Assembly (NCBI GenBank): GCA_004380135.1
Contig: QXCR01000036.1
Coordinates: 62,001 to 126,000 of the forward strand
Direction: 5' to 3'
Source of the DNA: Stemphylium vesicarium
Taxonomy: Eukaryota > Ascomycota > Dothideomycetes > Pleosporales > Pleosporaceae
Length of the DNA: 64,000 bases
How positions within the stretch are numbered: position 1 is the stretch's first letter; every line of letters begins with the position of its first letter. Position numbers and translations under genes: made by a program. Below are positions 43,416 to 56,074 of the stretch, piece by piece. Under the pieces are notes generated by a model, which was given only the letters and a program-made list of their open reading frames with translations, made no database searches and was not told where the DNA came from.

Positions 43416-45830
43416 ATGTCGACAGCCACAGCGCCGTCGCCGCATCTGAACGGTGGCAGCGCGCTATCTGCAGAGGTGCTTCGCGAGGCCGAATTCCTCC
43501 AGAAGATTCTGCAGATACGCGATGATGTGCTTGCTAGCAAACACCCGCGTATACACCTTCCAGCCAAAGTAATTGAACAGGTTGCACCGCGTCTCCCACA
43601 AGCTGCCTTGAGCAGACCTACCACCAACGGCACACTCAACGGATCCTCGTCGCAGCTGTTTCCCCCGCGTCCAGCCTCTTCAGCACGACCTCCTACGTCC
43701 CCAATACCCCCTACACAGCGACCCTATTCGGCCAAGTCGTCGTCGTCGAGCATCGACCCCATCTTGCTCACAAAGTCGGAACACCTGGTCAAGGCAGAGC
43801 AGCAGCTCAAGCGGCAGCAAATAGAGCGCGCCCTCAAGGACCAGTTCGACAAGAAAGGTCGCGGCAACGATGCTGATGAGCGAGAAGCTCTCATCGATGT
43901 GGAGCAGTGTTTGATCAAGGCTCACCAACTGGTTCCACCGGTTTCTGGCTTACCGTCTACGACTAACAACAGCGATGGTGTCGAATCCTTTGACGAGAAT
44001 TCCTACTACTCTAGCAAGGCAGACAGTTGGTCTCCGGAGGCTGATCGCGCTGACCACACTCATGCTGCTGCAACTCCACTGACCCCGCAGGCGCAGCAAA
44101 CTGCCAAGCAAGTGACTATTCATGCTCGGCCAGCTGAACCTCCAGTGATCGACCTCGACGAAGAGGACTATGAGCCGGCTGATGACATAGAAATCTATGA
44201 GCCTGAGCCCACACAGCTGCATGAAGATGGTGACGAAGAAGAGAACTATTCTCCGCCCCCAGCCGACGTTGGTCCCAGTGAGCCTGCAAGAGGCCGGGCA
44301 CGCAACCGTCACGGTGGCACAAACGGGTATGATACTAAACTATTTCCTAAGCATTTTCCAATTCTCTGTTCTCTCAAAGATCTTTGGGCCGTGAGTCGCT
44401 TCACGCACCGGATGTTGGCGCACTTGCGCCTATTATGGCGATACTTTGGTACCGATCACGGTTCAGCTTCGACGCCTAAACTTCTGCCTAGAGGTTCTTG
44501 TACAAGACACTGGGATCTCTCTTTCCATCTTCACTTCAAACATCTTTTAGTTTGGCATACTGATTTCATATATAGATCATCGCGCCGTCAGAGCCCGGCT
44601 GGCCCAGCGCCACCAGTACAGAACCCTCGAAAGCGGAGGAGAGAGGAAAAGCGCGATCGCGACGAAAAGAGGCGCCAGCAACAGGCTAAACGACTCCCTC
44701 AATCTCCCGAGCCTTACATCAAGGAGGAACCACAGTCGCCTCCACCGTTTGCAGCCTATCCCGATTCACAGCCTAGCAAGCGTCGTGCGCTGCAACCCCA
44801 CCCTGACGATCCAGAGCTCGTCTCGGCACAAGGAAGTCCCAGAACGCAGCAGCCAGTCTACTACCGCGATCCAGAACCGTTGGTACGCTCTTACCGTGAG
44901 TTCGATGAGCCGTCCTCTCCCACCGTCATACGCACACCGCAACGCAAATCGCTGCGCGATGATCAAGATCTTAGGCGGGTTGCGAGTCTTCAATATGCTC
45001 GACGCCCGTACTCTCCCAGCGGAGGTGGAGAGATGTATGCCGCGCCAGAGCCTCGACAAACGCGCGCAGCATCCCATGCCTTCCTCGACCGCGCGGAAAT
45101 GCCCATGTACCGAGAACCGTCAGCCCGCCCATCAGCTGCTCCCAGATACGTTCGCGACCGCTCGCGATCCCCTGTTCACGAATACATTTCACGGCCGCAA
45201 TCGCCAATGCTCATGGCACCTCCGCCCCGCCGAATTGTTGTCGACCAGTATGGAAACAAGTACTACGCTGCACCGGTGGATGCTCGGGAATCGATGGCAC
45301 CGCCTGGTAGACGCATAGAAGTCGACCCTTTCTACGAGCGCGCTGCCACCCGGGAACCCACAATGCGCGCACCTGCTCGCACAGAACTGTATGAAGAAGA
45401 TGCTATACAAAGGATGCCACCACCACCGCGACGCTATGTGGAAGCATCAGAGGCTGAGATGATAGAGAGCCCTTACCGCCAACGAGAGGCATCTCGTCGC
45501 CCAGTAGAGGTGGAATACCGACCTGCCCCACAGTATGAAGAGATGGGGCCGCCACGGGAATACCCATCGGTGCGATCATACAGCATGCGGCCTGAAGGAG
45601 TTCGGAGAGAATTGCCCGAGGGGTACGTCCGCCACGAGAGCATACAACCGTCTGCGGTGCGTGCCTCGCAGCCTCGTTACCGTGAGGTCAGTGTTGTACA
45701 CCAAGAGCCGTTTGACGAGCGTCGATACATAAGCGCGCCTCAGGGTAGACGGTATGTTGAGGAGGGGCCTATAGAGGTTGCACCGGAACCATATGCGGGC
45801 GAAGCGCGCCATGTGTATGCTCGCTACTAA
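43416..45830 (+). CDS. Long disordered Arg/Pro-rich protein, probably nuclear
   Basis: Exons 43416-44326 and 44576-45830, giving 721 aa with a 249-bp intron. The intron is divisible by three and has no stop, so the frame is open across it; the gtatga donor and tatatag acceptor are good, and the intronic reading is aromatic and hydrophobic unlike its flanks. No named family recognised. Residues ~15-50 form a helix (AEFLQKILQIRDDVLASKHP), then Ser/Pro-rich, a helical QLKRQQIERALKDQF, an acidic block, a strongly basic RKRRREEKRDRDEKRRQQQ (likely nuclear signal), a possible SUMO motif IKEE, and a Tyr/Arg/Pro-rich tail with RRIVVDQYGNKYYA. This composition suits RNA or chromatin contact. A second ATG at 43383 is in frame, 33 bases upstream. 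Confidence 0.72.
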   Translation: MSTATAPSPHLNGGSALSAEVLREAEFLQKILQIRDDVLASKHPRIHLPAKVIEQVAPRLPQAALSRPTTNGTLNGSSSQLFPPRPASSARPPTSPIPPTQRPYSAKSSSSSIDPILLTKSEHLVKAEQQLKRQQIERALKDQFDKKGRGNDADEREALIDVEQCLIKAHQLVPPVSGLPSTTNNSDGVESFDENSYYSSKADSWSPEADRADHTHAAATPLTPQAQQTAKQVTIHARPAEPPVIDLDEEDYEPADDIEIYEPEPTQLHEDGDEEENYSPPPADVGPSEPARGRARNRHGGTNGYDTKLFPKHFPILCSLKDLWAVSRFTHRMLAHLRLLWRYFGTDHGSASTPKLLPRGSCTRHWDLSFHLHFKHLLVWHTDFIYRSSRRQSPAGPAPPVQNPRKRRREEKRDRDEKRRQQQAKRLPQSPEPYIKEEPQSPPPFAAYPDSQPSKRRALQPHPDDPELVSAQGSPRTQQPVYYRDPEPLVRSYREFDEPSSPTVIRTPQRKSLRDDQDLRRVASLQYARRPYSPSGGGEMYAAPEPRQTRAASHAFLDRAEMPMYREPSARPSAAPRYVRDRSRSPVHEYISRPQSPMLMAPPPRRIVVDQYGNKYYAAPVDARESMAPPGRRIEVDPFYERAATREPTMRAPARTELYEEDAIQRMPPPPRRYVEASEAEMIESPYRQREASRRPVEVEYRPAPQYEEMGPPREYPSVRSYSMRPEGVRRELPEGYVRHESIQPSAVRASQPRYREVSVVHQEPFDERRYISAPQGRRYVEEGPIEVAPEPYAGEARHVYARY

Positions 45831-46761
45831 GGTTTGTCTGCACCTAAGTTTGCGCTTCATGATTAGCTGTAACAAGCAGGCTTGTGTTGTAAATGTAGGA
45901 AACTTTGTTGGATATGGTTTCGTAGGATAAGTTGTTTAATAGCAACTGATTGAAATGTCAGTTGCTGACGTAATATACTCGCTTCAGTGTGCATGTGAAA
46001 TGTTAAAGCCTAAGACGTCTGGTCTGGTAACTCGAGAGATGAGTGTTTTAGTGCCACAGGGCGCAGAGTGACGCCTCTCGGGTGGAGATGCCGGCTAGAG
46101 GGTGTGATTATCCCGTTTGAGCGTGGTAAGCGGGCAGGCGTCATGGCAGCACAGGGGAGACGTAATCGTCGGAAGTGTGGCAGCAGGGCTGGCAGACATG
46201 ACTAGATTTGTAGGCAGGTAGGTGGTGTTGTCGAGCTTGGGCCTGTTTCGTCACACGCAGTGTTTCTTATGCAACCATGGCAGATTGATGGGGGTAGGGA
46301 GTGTAGAGTGCTGGAGTGTCTGGAATTCTATTCTTACCCGGGATGCCATGATGGTGTAATACCGAGTGTGTCTGAGCGTCAATCTATACTTGTTTAGTGG
46401 TTGATTTGCAGGCTTGCGGTCCACGACGACGACGCAGCCCAGCTCAACAAGGACTGCTCGCGGACGGCGTGGGCGTGACGGGCTGGGTGAAGGCAGGAAA
46501 AAGAAGACAGCAATCCTGCTTCAGGGGATATTCTCTGGCAAGGCGACTTGTCGGTCTGGTCTGTGGGCAGGGAGGGCGAGGTTGCTTTTGGTGTTCGAGG
46601 CACACGGGGCCCACTATCGCGAGTGGGGCCAATCACAGGCGGGCAGCTTGTTGCTCGACGCTCGCCCGACAGCTGCTCTCTCCGATCTTCCTCGTCGTTC
46701 TTCTTTCCCTCTCTCCCACCACCCTCCGCCCGCCAACACCTAGGGCGCTCCCGACTCCACC
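45831..46761. other. Intergenic region, promoter of the KH gene
   Basis: About 930 bp. Frames near 46390-47200 extend into the KH gene in other phases and are shadows. No recognisable element. Confidence 0.5.
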
Positions 46762-49700
46762 ATGCACAAACTATCCAACTTCCCCGCCCAGGCCCGGCAC
46801 GGCTGGGAGAAGATGGCGCCCTCGACGGGCTTCTCCTTCTCGAGGTCCAACCACGAAATGCCCGTCACAGCTCCGATCAAGCGCCCATCGACGGCCACGT
46901 CCGCCCCGCCCGTCATACCGCCCGGCACCCAGGTCAATTTGTCCTTCAACGTGCCCTTCTCGTCGAACCTCGCAGGGCCCGACCCCGACGACATTATGTG
47001 GGCGAGCCCGGGGGCAAAGGCACGATGGACCCATCCGGAAGGCACGGCAGAACAGACGCTCACCCACAAGCTGCCCGTACACGCCCAGAATGTCGACAAC
47101 CTGCGGAACCTGTGTCGGGACGTGAGCGAGCAGACGGATGGACGCGTCTCGGCCGTCGTCACCTCCGCCGAGTCGAAGCCGCTACCCGGCCTGCAGCGGG
47201 GCCCGTTGCGGGCGCTCGTTACTAACGTGTGCCTGTCGGGCGAGCTGGAGATTGTGAACTCGATGCGCTGCCGCATCCTCAACTCGACGCCCATTTCCCT
47301 GGTAGGCTGATTTGCAGACGTCATAGCGCTAGCCGCCGGGCATTTGCTGACATAGCCGCGCAGCGCTCCTCGTTTGTCGACATTGACTCGCAGCTCATCA
47401 TCGACCCGCCCACGCAGAACGTCAAGGGCGCCGTGCTGAACCAGCTCGACCTCATCTCCAAGGCCACCAAGGCCGACATCTTCCTGCTGATGCCCAAGCA
47501 GCCCGACATCGAGACGGCGAGCTTCCATGGCAACATCGACACGGGCATGGACCCGCGCCTGCGCTGCGCCATCTACGGCGACCTGGAGACGATGGAGCAC
47601 GCAAAGACGCGCGTGCTGATTATGATCGACCAGATCGTGAGTTCTTGAAGCCCCACTGATGTCCGCTAGCGCCCCATGCTAACTCGATGCCGTCACAGCT
47701 CAAGCGCTGCGTCGACACAATGAAGCTGGAGCTGACCATGCACACGCTGATCTGCGGGCGCGGCCGCAAGAACATCAAGATGATTGAGTCGGCCACGGGC
47801 ACCGCCATCTACTTCCCGCCCCCGTTTCCGCGCTTGTTCGGCTATACGCCACAGGGCGCCCAGCGCCGTCCCGACGACCTAGTCTACATTACGGGTGAGA
47901 ACTCCGAGAACATCTTGCGCGCCAAGCAACGCCTGCATGACCTTGTCATGTCCACCAAGGTATTCGTGAAGCCCGTCATGGTCACCGACACCAAGCTTGA
48001 CGCCATCCTGCTCGAGCGTCTTGACAAAGTACGCAAGATTATCGAGAACAATGGCTCATACATCCTGCTGCCTCCTCTTGGCGTCCAGCGGGGTGTCGTG
48101 CGCGTACAGGGCACCGATGTCTTGCACGTCGAGCGCACTGTACGCGAATTGATGCAGCTTGTAAGTCCCCACTCAATCATTTCATCTCCATACCAATGCT
48201 CACAACTTTTAGGCTGGCCAGTTCTACAGTGCGTCGTGGTTCATCACCCACCCTGACCCCACGCAACGCCCGCCTACCCCAGCTGACGTTCGCGCTATGC
48301 TGTCCGACATTTGCATCAACTCCGGTGCCGAAGTCAGCTTCGAGAAGCTCAACTTTCACATCTACGGCTCCGACGATGCCGTACGAGCTGCTTTGATGGT
48401 CATTAGCAACATTCCATTCGTGAAGAAGTCGCAGTACAACATGAGCGTCAAGATTGAGCTTGCAAATGAGCACAAGGAGTTTGTTAGTGGCAAGAAGAAC
48501 GGCAAGATCAACAAGATCATGAGTCACAGCAGCGTGCAGATCGTCTTCGATGGCTTCAACGAGTACAATTTCTACATTGTAGTCCGTGGCGCCCAGTACG
48601 AGGCCACCAAGAATGGCCTGGATCTAGTAGAGCAGGAGATGCCCGCATCCATCTCTTTCCATGTTCCAGACCAGTACCATAAGCGCATCATTGGCATCGG
48701 CGGCCAGCACATTCAGCGCATCATGAAGAAGTATTCCGTCTTCGTCAAGTTCTCCAACGCCATGGATCGCGGTGGCTTTGGCAAAGAAGAGGATGACATC
48801 AAGGTTGACAACGTCATTTGCCGCACGCCTGCGCGTAACGCTCAGAACCTGGACCTTGTCAAGCAGGAGATCATGGACATGGTCGAGAAGGCTGACGCAG
48901 AATTCGTCTCTGAGACGATCAACATCAACCGCTTGTACCATCGTGAGCTCATTGCCCGTCTAGACAAGATTGACGAGCTAGAGAAGAAGTTCAACTGCAA
49001 GATTACCTTCCCTAGCACCGAGGAGGCTAGCGACATTGTCACTGTGTCTGGCCCTGAGTATCAGGTGCCATTCGCAGTCGATGAGTTCTTGGTAAGTTTC
49101 CGACCAGCACTACGACAATAACACCTTTGCTAACAAGTCTTAGGGTATGGTCCCAGAATCTCACGACCTAGCCTTCCCCTCATCCACCGAGCTCAGCGAG
49201 CACATTCGCTCCGCCGAATTCAAGGCTGATATTCTCGACAAGCTCAAGACTCAGCATGAGGTCGATGCTCAGCTTCAGCAGGCACAGACCGAAACTGTTG
49301 ATGGCAAAGAAGAGCAGATCGAAGCCTTCCACATTGTGTTCACGCGCAACAACGCTGGCGGATTGAAGGATGCTATTGACTTCTTGCTCAACCACCTAGT
49401 CATGCACGGCCTAGACACTAACACGGTCCGTGGTGCCCTGCCACGACCCAAGTCTGACTCTTTCGAAGACTCCTTGCCTTTCTTTGAGTCTAAGCTTCTG
49501 CAGCGTGCTGAGCCGGCTGTTGACAGCACTGACTCTCCTACTCGCTCTCACTTCGGTGATGACGAGCCTCGCGGCATGCTGGACCGTCTTCGCAAGCCGG
49601 GCAGCATGTCGTCGTTCACCTCCATCTTCAACGGACGCAAAAACACCAACTCACCTGGATCCCTTTTCAAGCATGCTTCCAGCAACGCTTCCAAGGCATC

Positions 49701-49962
49701 CCTTGCCAGCCTGGAATCCACTGGTAGCTATCGCAACCCGTGGAACGACAGCGGCATCAACCTCGCGGACGACGAGCACCACACCAACGGCTGGCCCATG
49801 CCGGCACCTCGTTTCGAGTCCAAGTTTCCTTTTGGTTCCACTTCCGCGGCGCCTGGAGACGTGACGCCCCGGTACGACCCGCGGGGCTCCGTGGACAGCG
49901 GGCGCCCCAGTACTTCTCATTCTGCATCTGGATACCCGGCCCCTATTGGGCCTCCTCGTTAA
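46762..49962 (+). CDS. Multi-KH-domain RNA-binding protein
   Basis: Exons 46762-47301, 47364-47636, 47699-48160, 48213-49091 and 49144-49962, introns 62, 62, 52 and 52 bp, all phase 0; 990 aa. Several KH-like segments are visible. The clearest GxxG loops are LICGRGRKNIKMIESATGTA (near residue 290) and the later IIGIGGQHIQRIMKKYSVF (near 580). Other KH-like stretches around 390-480 and 660-735 have weaker loops, as in vigilin/bicaudal-C proteins. KH domains bind single-stranded RNA. The front (~1-100) and the last ~130 residues are disordered, with Ser/Gly/Pro and RPSTSHSASG. The intron positions match frame-neutral joins between domains. A role in mRNA localisation or translation control is a family-level guess. 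Confidence 0.88.
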
Positions 49963-51148
49963 ATGATACACCAAACCCCTCCCGAATCTCGAACAAATTA
50001 TTTGATACCACTACTGTAAACCGGCCTTTAACGAAGAATACCCCGCTACGCGTTCATTGTCTCTTGTACGTGTGCGACGACAAAAGAATTATACCCCAAA
50101 CCCTCCTACTCTACGGCGCGAAATTACGTAAAATACCTGGGCCTGGCCTGACCCCTGGCTGGTTGTTGTTGCTGTTTTGTCACTTTTTTTTGCTGGTCCT
50201 TTTTGCTGGAAGTTTATGCGTTTTTTTGTTGTTTGATTACATGGCGTTTCGTTTGATTCGAAATGATTCCCCATCCTCCTCTCGATCGGCGCAAAAAGAA
50301 ATATATACCAATTTGCTGCTTTTGTGTGTGGAACAAACCTCGCTCTTTTTGTGTGCGTCTGCGTTCAGCGTCTTTCGGATGGTGATGATGATACCCCCCC
50401 TTGGGTCTACCAGCCGTGGTGAGACGGGCACTGGTGGGCTATGAAATGGTGTTCATGTATGGTGTGGTAGGAGAAGGAGATGCGTTTTGTCGCTCGGGTT
50501 TTGTGTGGCGTGGAGAGAGAAAGGGAAAGAGAGATACACAGGATACGATAGACAGGAAACGAATAGCACACGCACTTTATAGCCCATCGTTTGTCATCAT
50601 CTTCTTGGTGTCTTGATGCTGCTTGTGTGCTATGCATGACTTGTGTGACTGAACATGTTAGAAACACTCTCCGGTATCGGCCAAAGACGTGACTGCAAGA
50701 ATGCAAAGACGTGACTGCAAGAATGCAAGAACCGAGAACTCCAGCACTTTGACCAGAGCGCGCAAATCCCCCGCACAAGACGGGTTGGACGAGTATGACA
50801 GAAAAGTGGACCGAGAGATGTGTGAGTAGAGCGGTTGGTTGGTGTTCTGTTTTACATCTAACAACTAAACACTACAATGCCATCTACGAAGACGACTTTT
50901 CCGTGGTAGAAGTCATGGATACATTTGGGCTTTTTGCCTCGAACATGCAAACGTTACTCAAGCACTAGGGCGCTTCTTCCATTGCTCGCTCCCCAACACG
51001 CTGTTGTTGCATGCTGTTCTCCGTTCACTTCCTCTTTTGCGTCCCGTTATATCACGCCCCTGCCCATCTCTTCATTTCCACAGAAACGTCCATTGAAGCG
51101 ACGAGAAAGTCTCTCGTATCGCTTGACAAACATTGAATCCCAACACCT
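49963..51148. other. Convergent 3' intergenic region
   Basis: About 1.2 kb between the ends of the KH and GYF genes. It includes T-rich runs near 50180-50240 typical of 3' UTRs and the 22-bp tandem duplication at 50682-50725. No gene seen. Confidence 0.6.
50682..50725 (+). repeat. Perfect 22-bp tandem duplication
   Basis: A 22-bp unit (caaagacgtgactgcaagaa plus tg) occurs at 50682-50703 and again, without a mismatch, at 50704-50725, followed by a 5-base partial third copy. The perfect identity suggests a recent slippage or duplication event. Confidence 0.85.
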
Positions 51149-54100
51149 CTATCGCTTGGTCTTCTTCTTGGCAGCGACGACCTTGAAGTTGCTGGAATCC
51201 AGAGGTTGCTGCTGCTGTTGGGCTGTGCTGGCGCCGCCCTTCTTGGCGACTTCAGACCACCCACTGCCTCCAGCCTTGTTGTCGGCGGGGGAAGCAGTGT
51301 TGCGCTCGTCGACAATGCCCTTGTCAGCCAGCTTACGACGGCGAAGGAACTCCTCGGCAAAGTGACGAGAGTCAAGGGTGTTTGAAGCGGAATGAACGGA
51401 TTCAGTGATGAGTTCGGCATCAGCTGGGAAACTGAGGAGGGACGAGACAAAGTCCTCGGCTGCGAAGAAGTTAGTAAAAGCAACTTAGTCGCGGGGATAA
51501 TGAAACATACCATTGATGTTCTTGTTAAGATCATGTCGGAGCTCATTGACAGCCCACTTTCGGAACTCCTCTTCAGCGTTGAGCTTGCCGGATGGGGCGC
51601 CTGCTGTAGCGGTGCGGGTAACAATAGGCTTCTTGGCGAGAGATGGCACTATAGTCGAACTAACCGAACGCTCGGTACCGGGAACGGGTGTAGTCGTACC
51701 ACCTGGCGCCTTGACCTTGCCACTTGCGCCGACAGTAGTCCATGAAGTACTACCAGGAGGTCCAGCAGGCATCGCCGACAGCGTAGGAGTACTCTTGCCC
51801 GCCAAGTCGGCATATCGCTTGCCAGCAGATGGTGGTGGAGCTGGGGATCCGAATGCGTTGGCTGCTGCAACGTTCTGAGCGGCAGCACGTTGCTTCCGGG
51901 CCTCCTCTTCTTTCTGGATCTGCTGAAGCGTCTTCTTGGAAGTCGGGGTTGGTTGAGCAGCGACCTTGCTGGCGGCTGGCTTGGTCCAAACAGAAGCACT
52001 AGCTGCGCTAGGCGTGACGGGTGAAGCACCGCTTGCCCAAGTTGAGCTGGAAGGCAGGCCAGGCTGTATAGCAGGGGACTGGTTCTGAGCCAAGAGTTCC
52101 TTCTCAAATGCCTCCCGACGAGCTGCTGCTGCGGCAGCTTCGCGTTCTGCTGCCTTCTTTGCCTCCATCTCCTGGATCTCCCTCAGAGAAGGTCCACGAG
52201 ATGCGTCAACTGGCTCCTTCGCCCATGGTGCAATTGATACGCTCGGAGTATCGGCAGCTGGGGTCGCTGCGCCAGAGCGCGGTTCGGCGTTGAGGTTTTC
52301 AGCGACGATTGGCTTCCTCTGAGCTGCGGGTGCAGGGAGAGGGGACTGGGATGGCGGCGGTGGGAACGGGAAAATCGCGGGCTCGACCTTGTTCCACGCG
52401 GTCGGAGGCTGAGGGGAGTGTTTAGCAGAAGCAGCCTTCTGGACCTGTTCAGTGAGCGATAGCGGCTCTTGACCCGCAGTGGATGATTCTTGCTGGTCCT
52501 CGGATTGGTGTTCTTGGGCATCTGGCTGCTCAGGTGATGCAGGCTCAGACGGCTGTTGCGATGGCTGAGCTGATGAAGATGAAGGCTTTCCAATGACCCC
52601 TTCTGGTGGAGGGGCGGCCTTGGACTGTTCCATGTCTGTCTGAACTCGTAGTTCATTGAACTCCGCATATCGGTCAGCGAAGTTACGAGTAGCCTGCTCT
52701 TCTTCAGCGCTGCCTTCCCTGATCGTAGCGTCATATTCAGCTTGTTCACGCTTGAGGCGGGCGCGGTCCCCAATCACGGAGGCTACGTATTGTGCGTGTG
52801 CATCAGAGTCCTGCTGCTGTCCAAAGGCATATGGTGGTTGACTGTTACGTCCCAGACTAAGACGATCCAACATAGCAGACGCATCTTGGTCTCTCCTGTT
52901 GTTCATCATGTCCATGCCTGGGCCAATGGGACCCAAACCTGGAACAGGGCCGGGGCTGGAGCGGAATGTGCTGTCAATGAGTCCTGGAACGGAAGCTCCG
53001 GGCGCAGCTCCTTGAGGTGGCGATGGTTGATATCCGCCGGGCGATGTGATGCTGCCAAAGCTTGGCTGGCTGTGCAGACTATGCGCACTGGAATGGTGGT
53101 TGAGCTGGTTCGGTAGTACTCCCATCTGGACTTGGCGGGCAAGCGCTTGTTGCTGCGCAGCGAGATGTTCCTTCTGACGAGCCATCAGGTACTGCTCTTC
53201 TTGCTTCCTGCGTTCAAGTGCATTCTGTTGCTCGGCCGTGAGGGTGGTGCCGAAGCTTGGGAAGCTGTTTGCGAATGGCGGCTGGGCACCAGGGGCAGTG
53301 GCAGTGCTGGGGCCAGCGCCAGCCCAAGAGTTGCCAGGCTGAGATGTAGCAGGACCATGAGGAATGCCAATCTGAGGAACGAGGAAAGGCTCACGTGAGT
53401 TGCCGATGCGACGGATGAGCTGCGCAAGAGGCTCGTAGTCGGGCTCCTCTGCTTTCTTTACTAGGAGCTCAGGCGAGAAAAATCCAGCCTTGTACCAGTC
53501 GTGCATTTCAAGACCAGAAAATGGCCCTTGAACGTTGCCTGATGGGTCGCGGTAGATCCACCTCATCCTGTCGGGCATGACCATCATACGCTGTTGAGGC
53601 ACAGGGGGCTGACTAGAAGCTGGGCTCCCAACACCTGGGGTCGAGGGCTGGGCGGTCCTTGTCGGGTTCAAGGCAGCCATGGATAGTGAGGTGGTAGCCA
53701 TGTTCTGGGGTTGTCCCGACGAGCTATGGTCGTCATGGTGGGCGTTAGAGAAATCATCGAACAGATTGCGATTTGCGCGGAAAGGGCTGTCGGTATCACG
53801 CGTTGGGCCCTGGCCACCAAAGGCGTTTCGTCCGAATGAGCCAGTCATGCTATGCTGGCGATCACCATGCGAAGAGCTGTCGTCGACGGGAGCCCGGCTC
53901 GGGTCGTTGGATCGCATCTGCTCTTGCATCGAAGCTGGAAACAGGGAGCCGAGCCTACTAGAGCGACCTACTGTGCCGTGGCCATGACCGAACAAGGAGC
54001 TGTTGCCCAGACCGGCCAAGGATGGAGACTGAGCCTCACCCACATTTCCAAAAGCACTTTCGAAGCCACCTAGACCTGCACGTTCGCGGGTTGGAGTACC

Positions 54101-56074
54101 CAGGGCGTGTGATGGCCACGCTGCAGAGCCTCCCAGGCCAGGAAGACCACCAAGACCAGGCAAGGTAGGGAAGCCTCGGTTAGGGCCGACGCTAGAGGTC
54201 TGGCTCCGGTCGCTCGCTGCGGTCTCGAAGGGTGCAGGCTTCCCAAGGCCTCCAAGGCCGCCAAAGGCGTTGTGAATGCTCGAGTGAACAGACTGGTCAA
54301 TATGGAAGCTGCTCATGCCCGGGAAGTGGGCATTTTGGTCGCCGGAGTCGTCCGAGTCGTCATGCTGGTCCCGGGCGTGGTGTGGGCTCTGGTACGGATT
54401 GGTGTCCGTCGGGCTCATGGGCTCGTTGCCTCCTCCGCGAAGGGGCGACTGGTCTGTAAAATTGTTCCTGCTATACATGTTGTCGGCAGTCATTCCGAAA
54501 GCAGATAATCCAGAGTCGTCACGGTGGTCTGGGCGGTGGGGCGTTGCAAAATTACCGAAGCCTTGAGGTCGGGGCGGACTAACGTCTTCGCCGCGAAGCG
54601 CAGCACTGCCCGTTGGGTGGTCATCGTCGGGGAATGGATCTGTGTCGTTGCTCATTGGCCGGTTGGTGCGGGTCTCCATCCACGATGCAGCGGTTTTTGA
54701 GGGTTCTGCCTCGCTAAGCTTGCCCAAGTTGCTAATGGAAGCTTTCTCTTTCGGGCCGTTGCCAAAGTCCTCGACGCTGGGTTTGCCCATCAGGCCTTTG
54801 AAGCGGCTCTCCCCGCGCAGGCTACCGTAGCCAGCCTTCTTCTCAGATTGCGGATTGGCAAAGCTTCCAAATGCACCAAAGCCACCACCAGGCGTTGCGG
54901 ACCAGGGCGAAGCACCGGCACCCGGGCTGAAGGGCGCAGTGGTGCGCTTCGCAGAGCCAAAGGGACCAGCGTTCTCAGCCGCGCCCTTTTCCTTGTCGCG
55001 CTCCTCACCCGAACGACCCTCTGCCGATTCCTTGTAATCCGTCCGACGACGTACGAGAGCGGGCGGCGGCGTCACGGCGCTGCCCTCTTCGCGCGCGAAC
55101 CGTGATGTGGCGGGGGAGGAAGGGAACGGATAGGCGTCGCTGGTGTCGCGGCGGCGGGCGCCCGGTCGCGAGGCCGTGGGGGACGAGAGACCGTAGGGAG
55201 TGCCGGGGTTCTGGGAGACGGACGTCTTGCGCAGTGAAAGACCTTCTTTGGGCGTGCCGTCCTTGTTCGTGTTCTGCGTGGGCGGCTTCAGTGGCGAGTT
55301 GACAGACGAAAGGAAGATCTAAGCGAGAAGGCGCAAGTTAGCCTCGGTCAGTACAAAGTGTAATTGGCGATGGCGATGGCGACGGCGACTCACCTCTCTC
55401 TCATCGTCCGTCATGTCGGTCAGGCTGAGGGGCAATATGCTGCCGTCTCTGTCCCAGCACTGGTCGACCCCGCTCGGCGCTTCCCTGCCACCTCCATGAT
55501 CGTCTTTGCGGCCCCAGGAGGCGCTCGAAGCCCCATTGGTGGCCTGCGGCTCCCACGCGCCCATGTACAGATCTGACAGTCCATCGCTGAGGTCGCCGGC
55601 CTGCTGCTGTATCCGGAACAGCTGCGTCAGTTGATCCCGCGAATATCGGCCCTCGAACGAGCTCCCATTGCGGCCAGGCTGTGCGTGCGGAGGAACATAT
55701 ACACCGGGTGTCGTTGACGAGTTCGGTGGCGCGGCAGCGTCTCGTGAGGGCGGTTGATTTGTCGAGCCGGACAGGCTGGTCGCGTGTGATGGTCGGCGGA
55801 ATGTTTGCGTGGCACCGTTGGTGCGTCGAGCCCTGTGGACGGCGTCAGTATGGAGCATAGTGTGGGCTGCGGATGGCAATATAGTGCTATATCTCTAGCG
55901 ACTCGAAATAACAATGCATGGCGGACGAGGGGCCGGAATGACGCATGTGCATCGGATTGCAGATGGGGCATATGTAAGGTACTGAGAATAGACTCACCAG
56001 TCGCTGCCCGATTCTGCACGCGCTGGATTGGCCGTGTTTCCTGCGGCTGCCGAAGCAAAAGAAGTAGGAGCCAT
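51149..56074 (-). CDS. GYF-domain protein (Smy2/Syh1-like)
   Basis: Four exons: 56074-55998, 55832-55394, 55318-51511 and 51459-51149; introns 165, 75 and 51 bp; 1544 aa. The joins rebuild ESGSDWARRTNGATQTFRRP, then TDDEREIFLSSVNSPLKPP, then LNKNINAEDFVSSLLSFP. A GYF domain lies at about residues 755-815, with the defining pattern RWIYRDPSGNVQGPFSGLEM and HDWYKAGFF. It binds Pro-rich peptides (PPGF/L type). Yeast Smy2 and Syh1 and human GIGYF proteins use this domain in translational repression and stalled-ribosome mRNA decay. Long Gly/Pro/Ser regions flank it, and a helical, charged Glu/Arg/Gln stretch follows (residues ~1180-1300 and 1330 on). The conserved C-terminal helices (DFVSSLLSFPADAELITESV, ...AEEFLRRRK) support the family call. 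Confidence 0.92.

Noticed and set aside
46397..47225. Two frames of 242 and 225 codons overlapping the KH gene start
   Set aside because: They are other-phase readings of GC-rich exon 1 of the KH gene.
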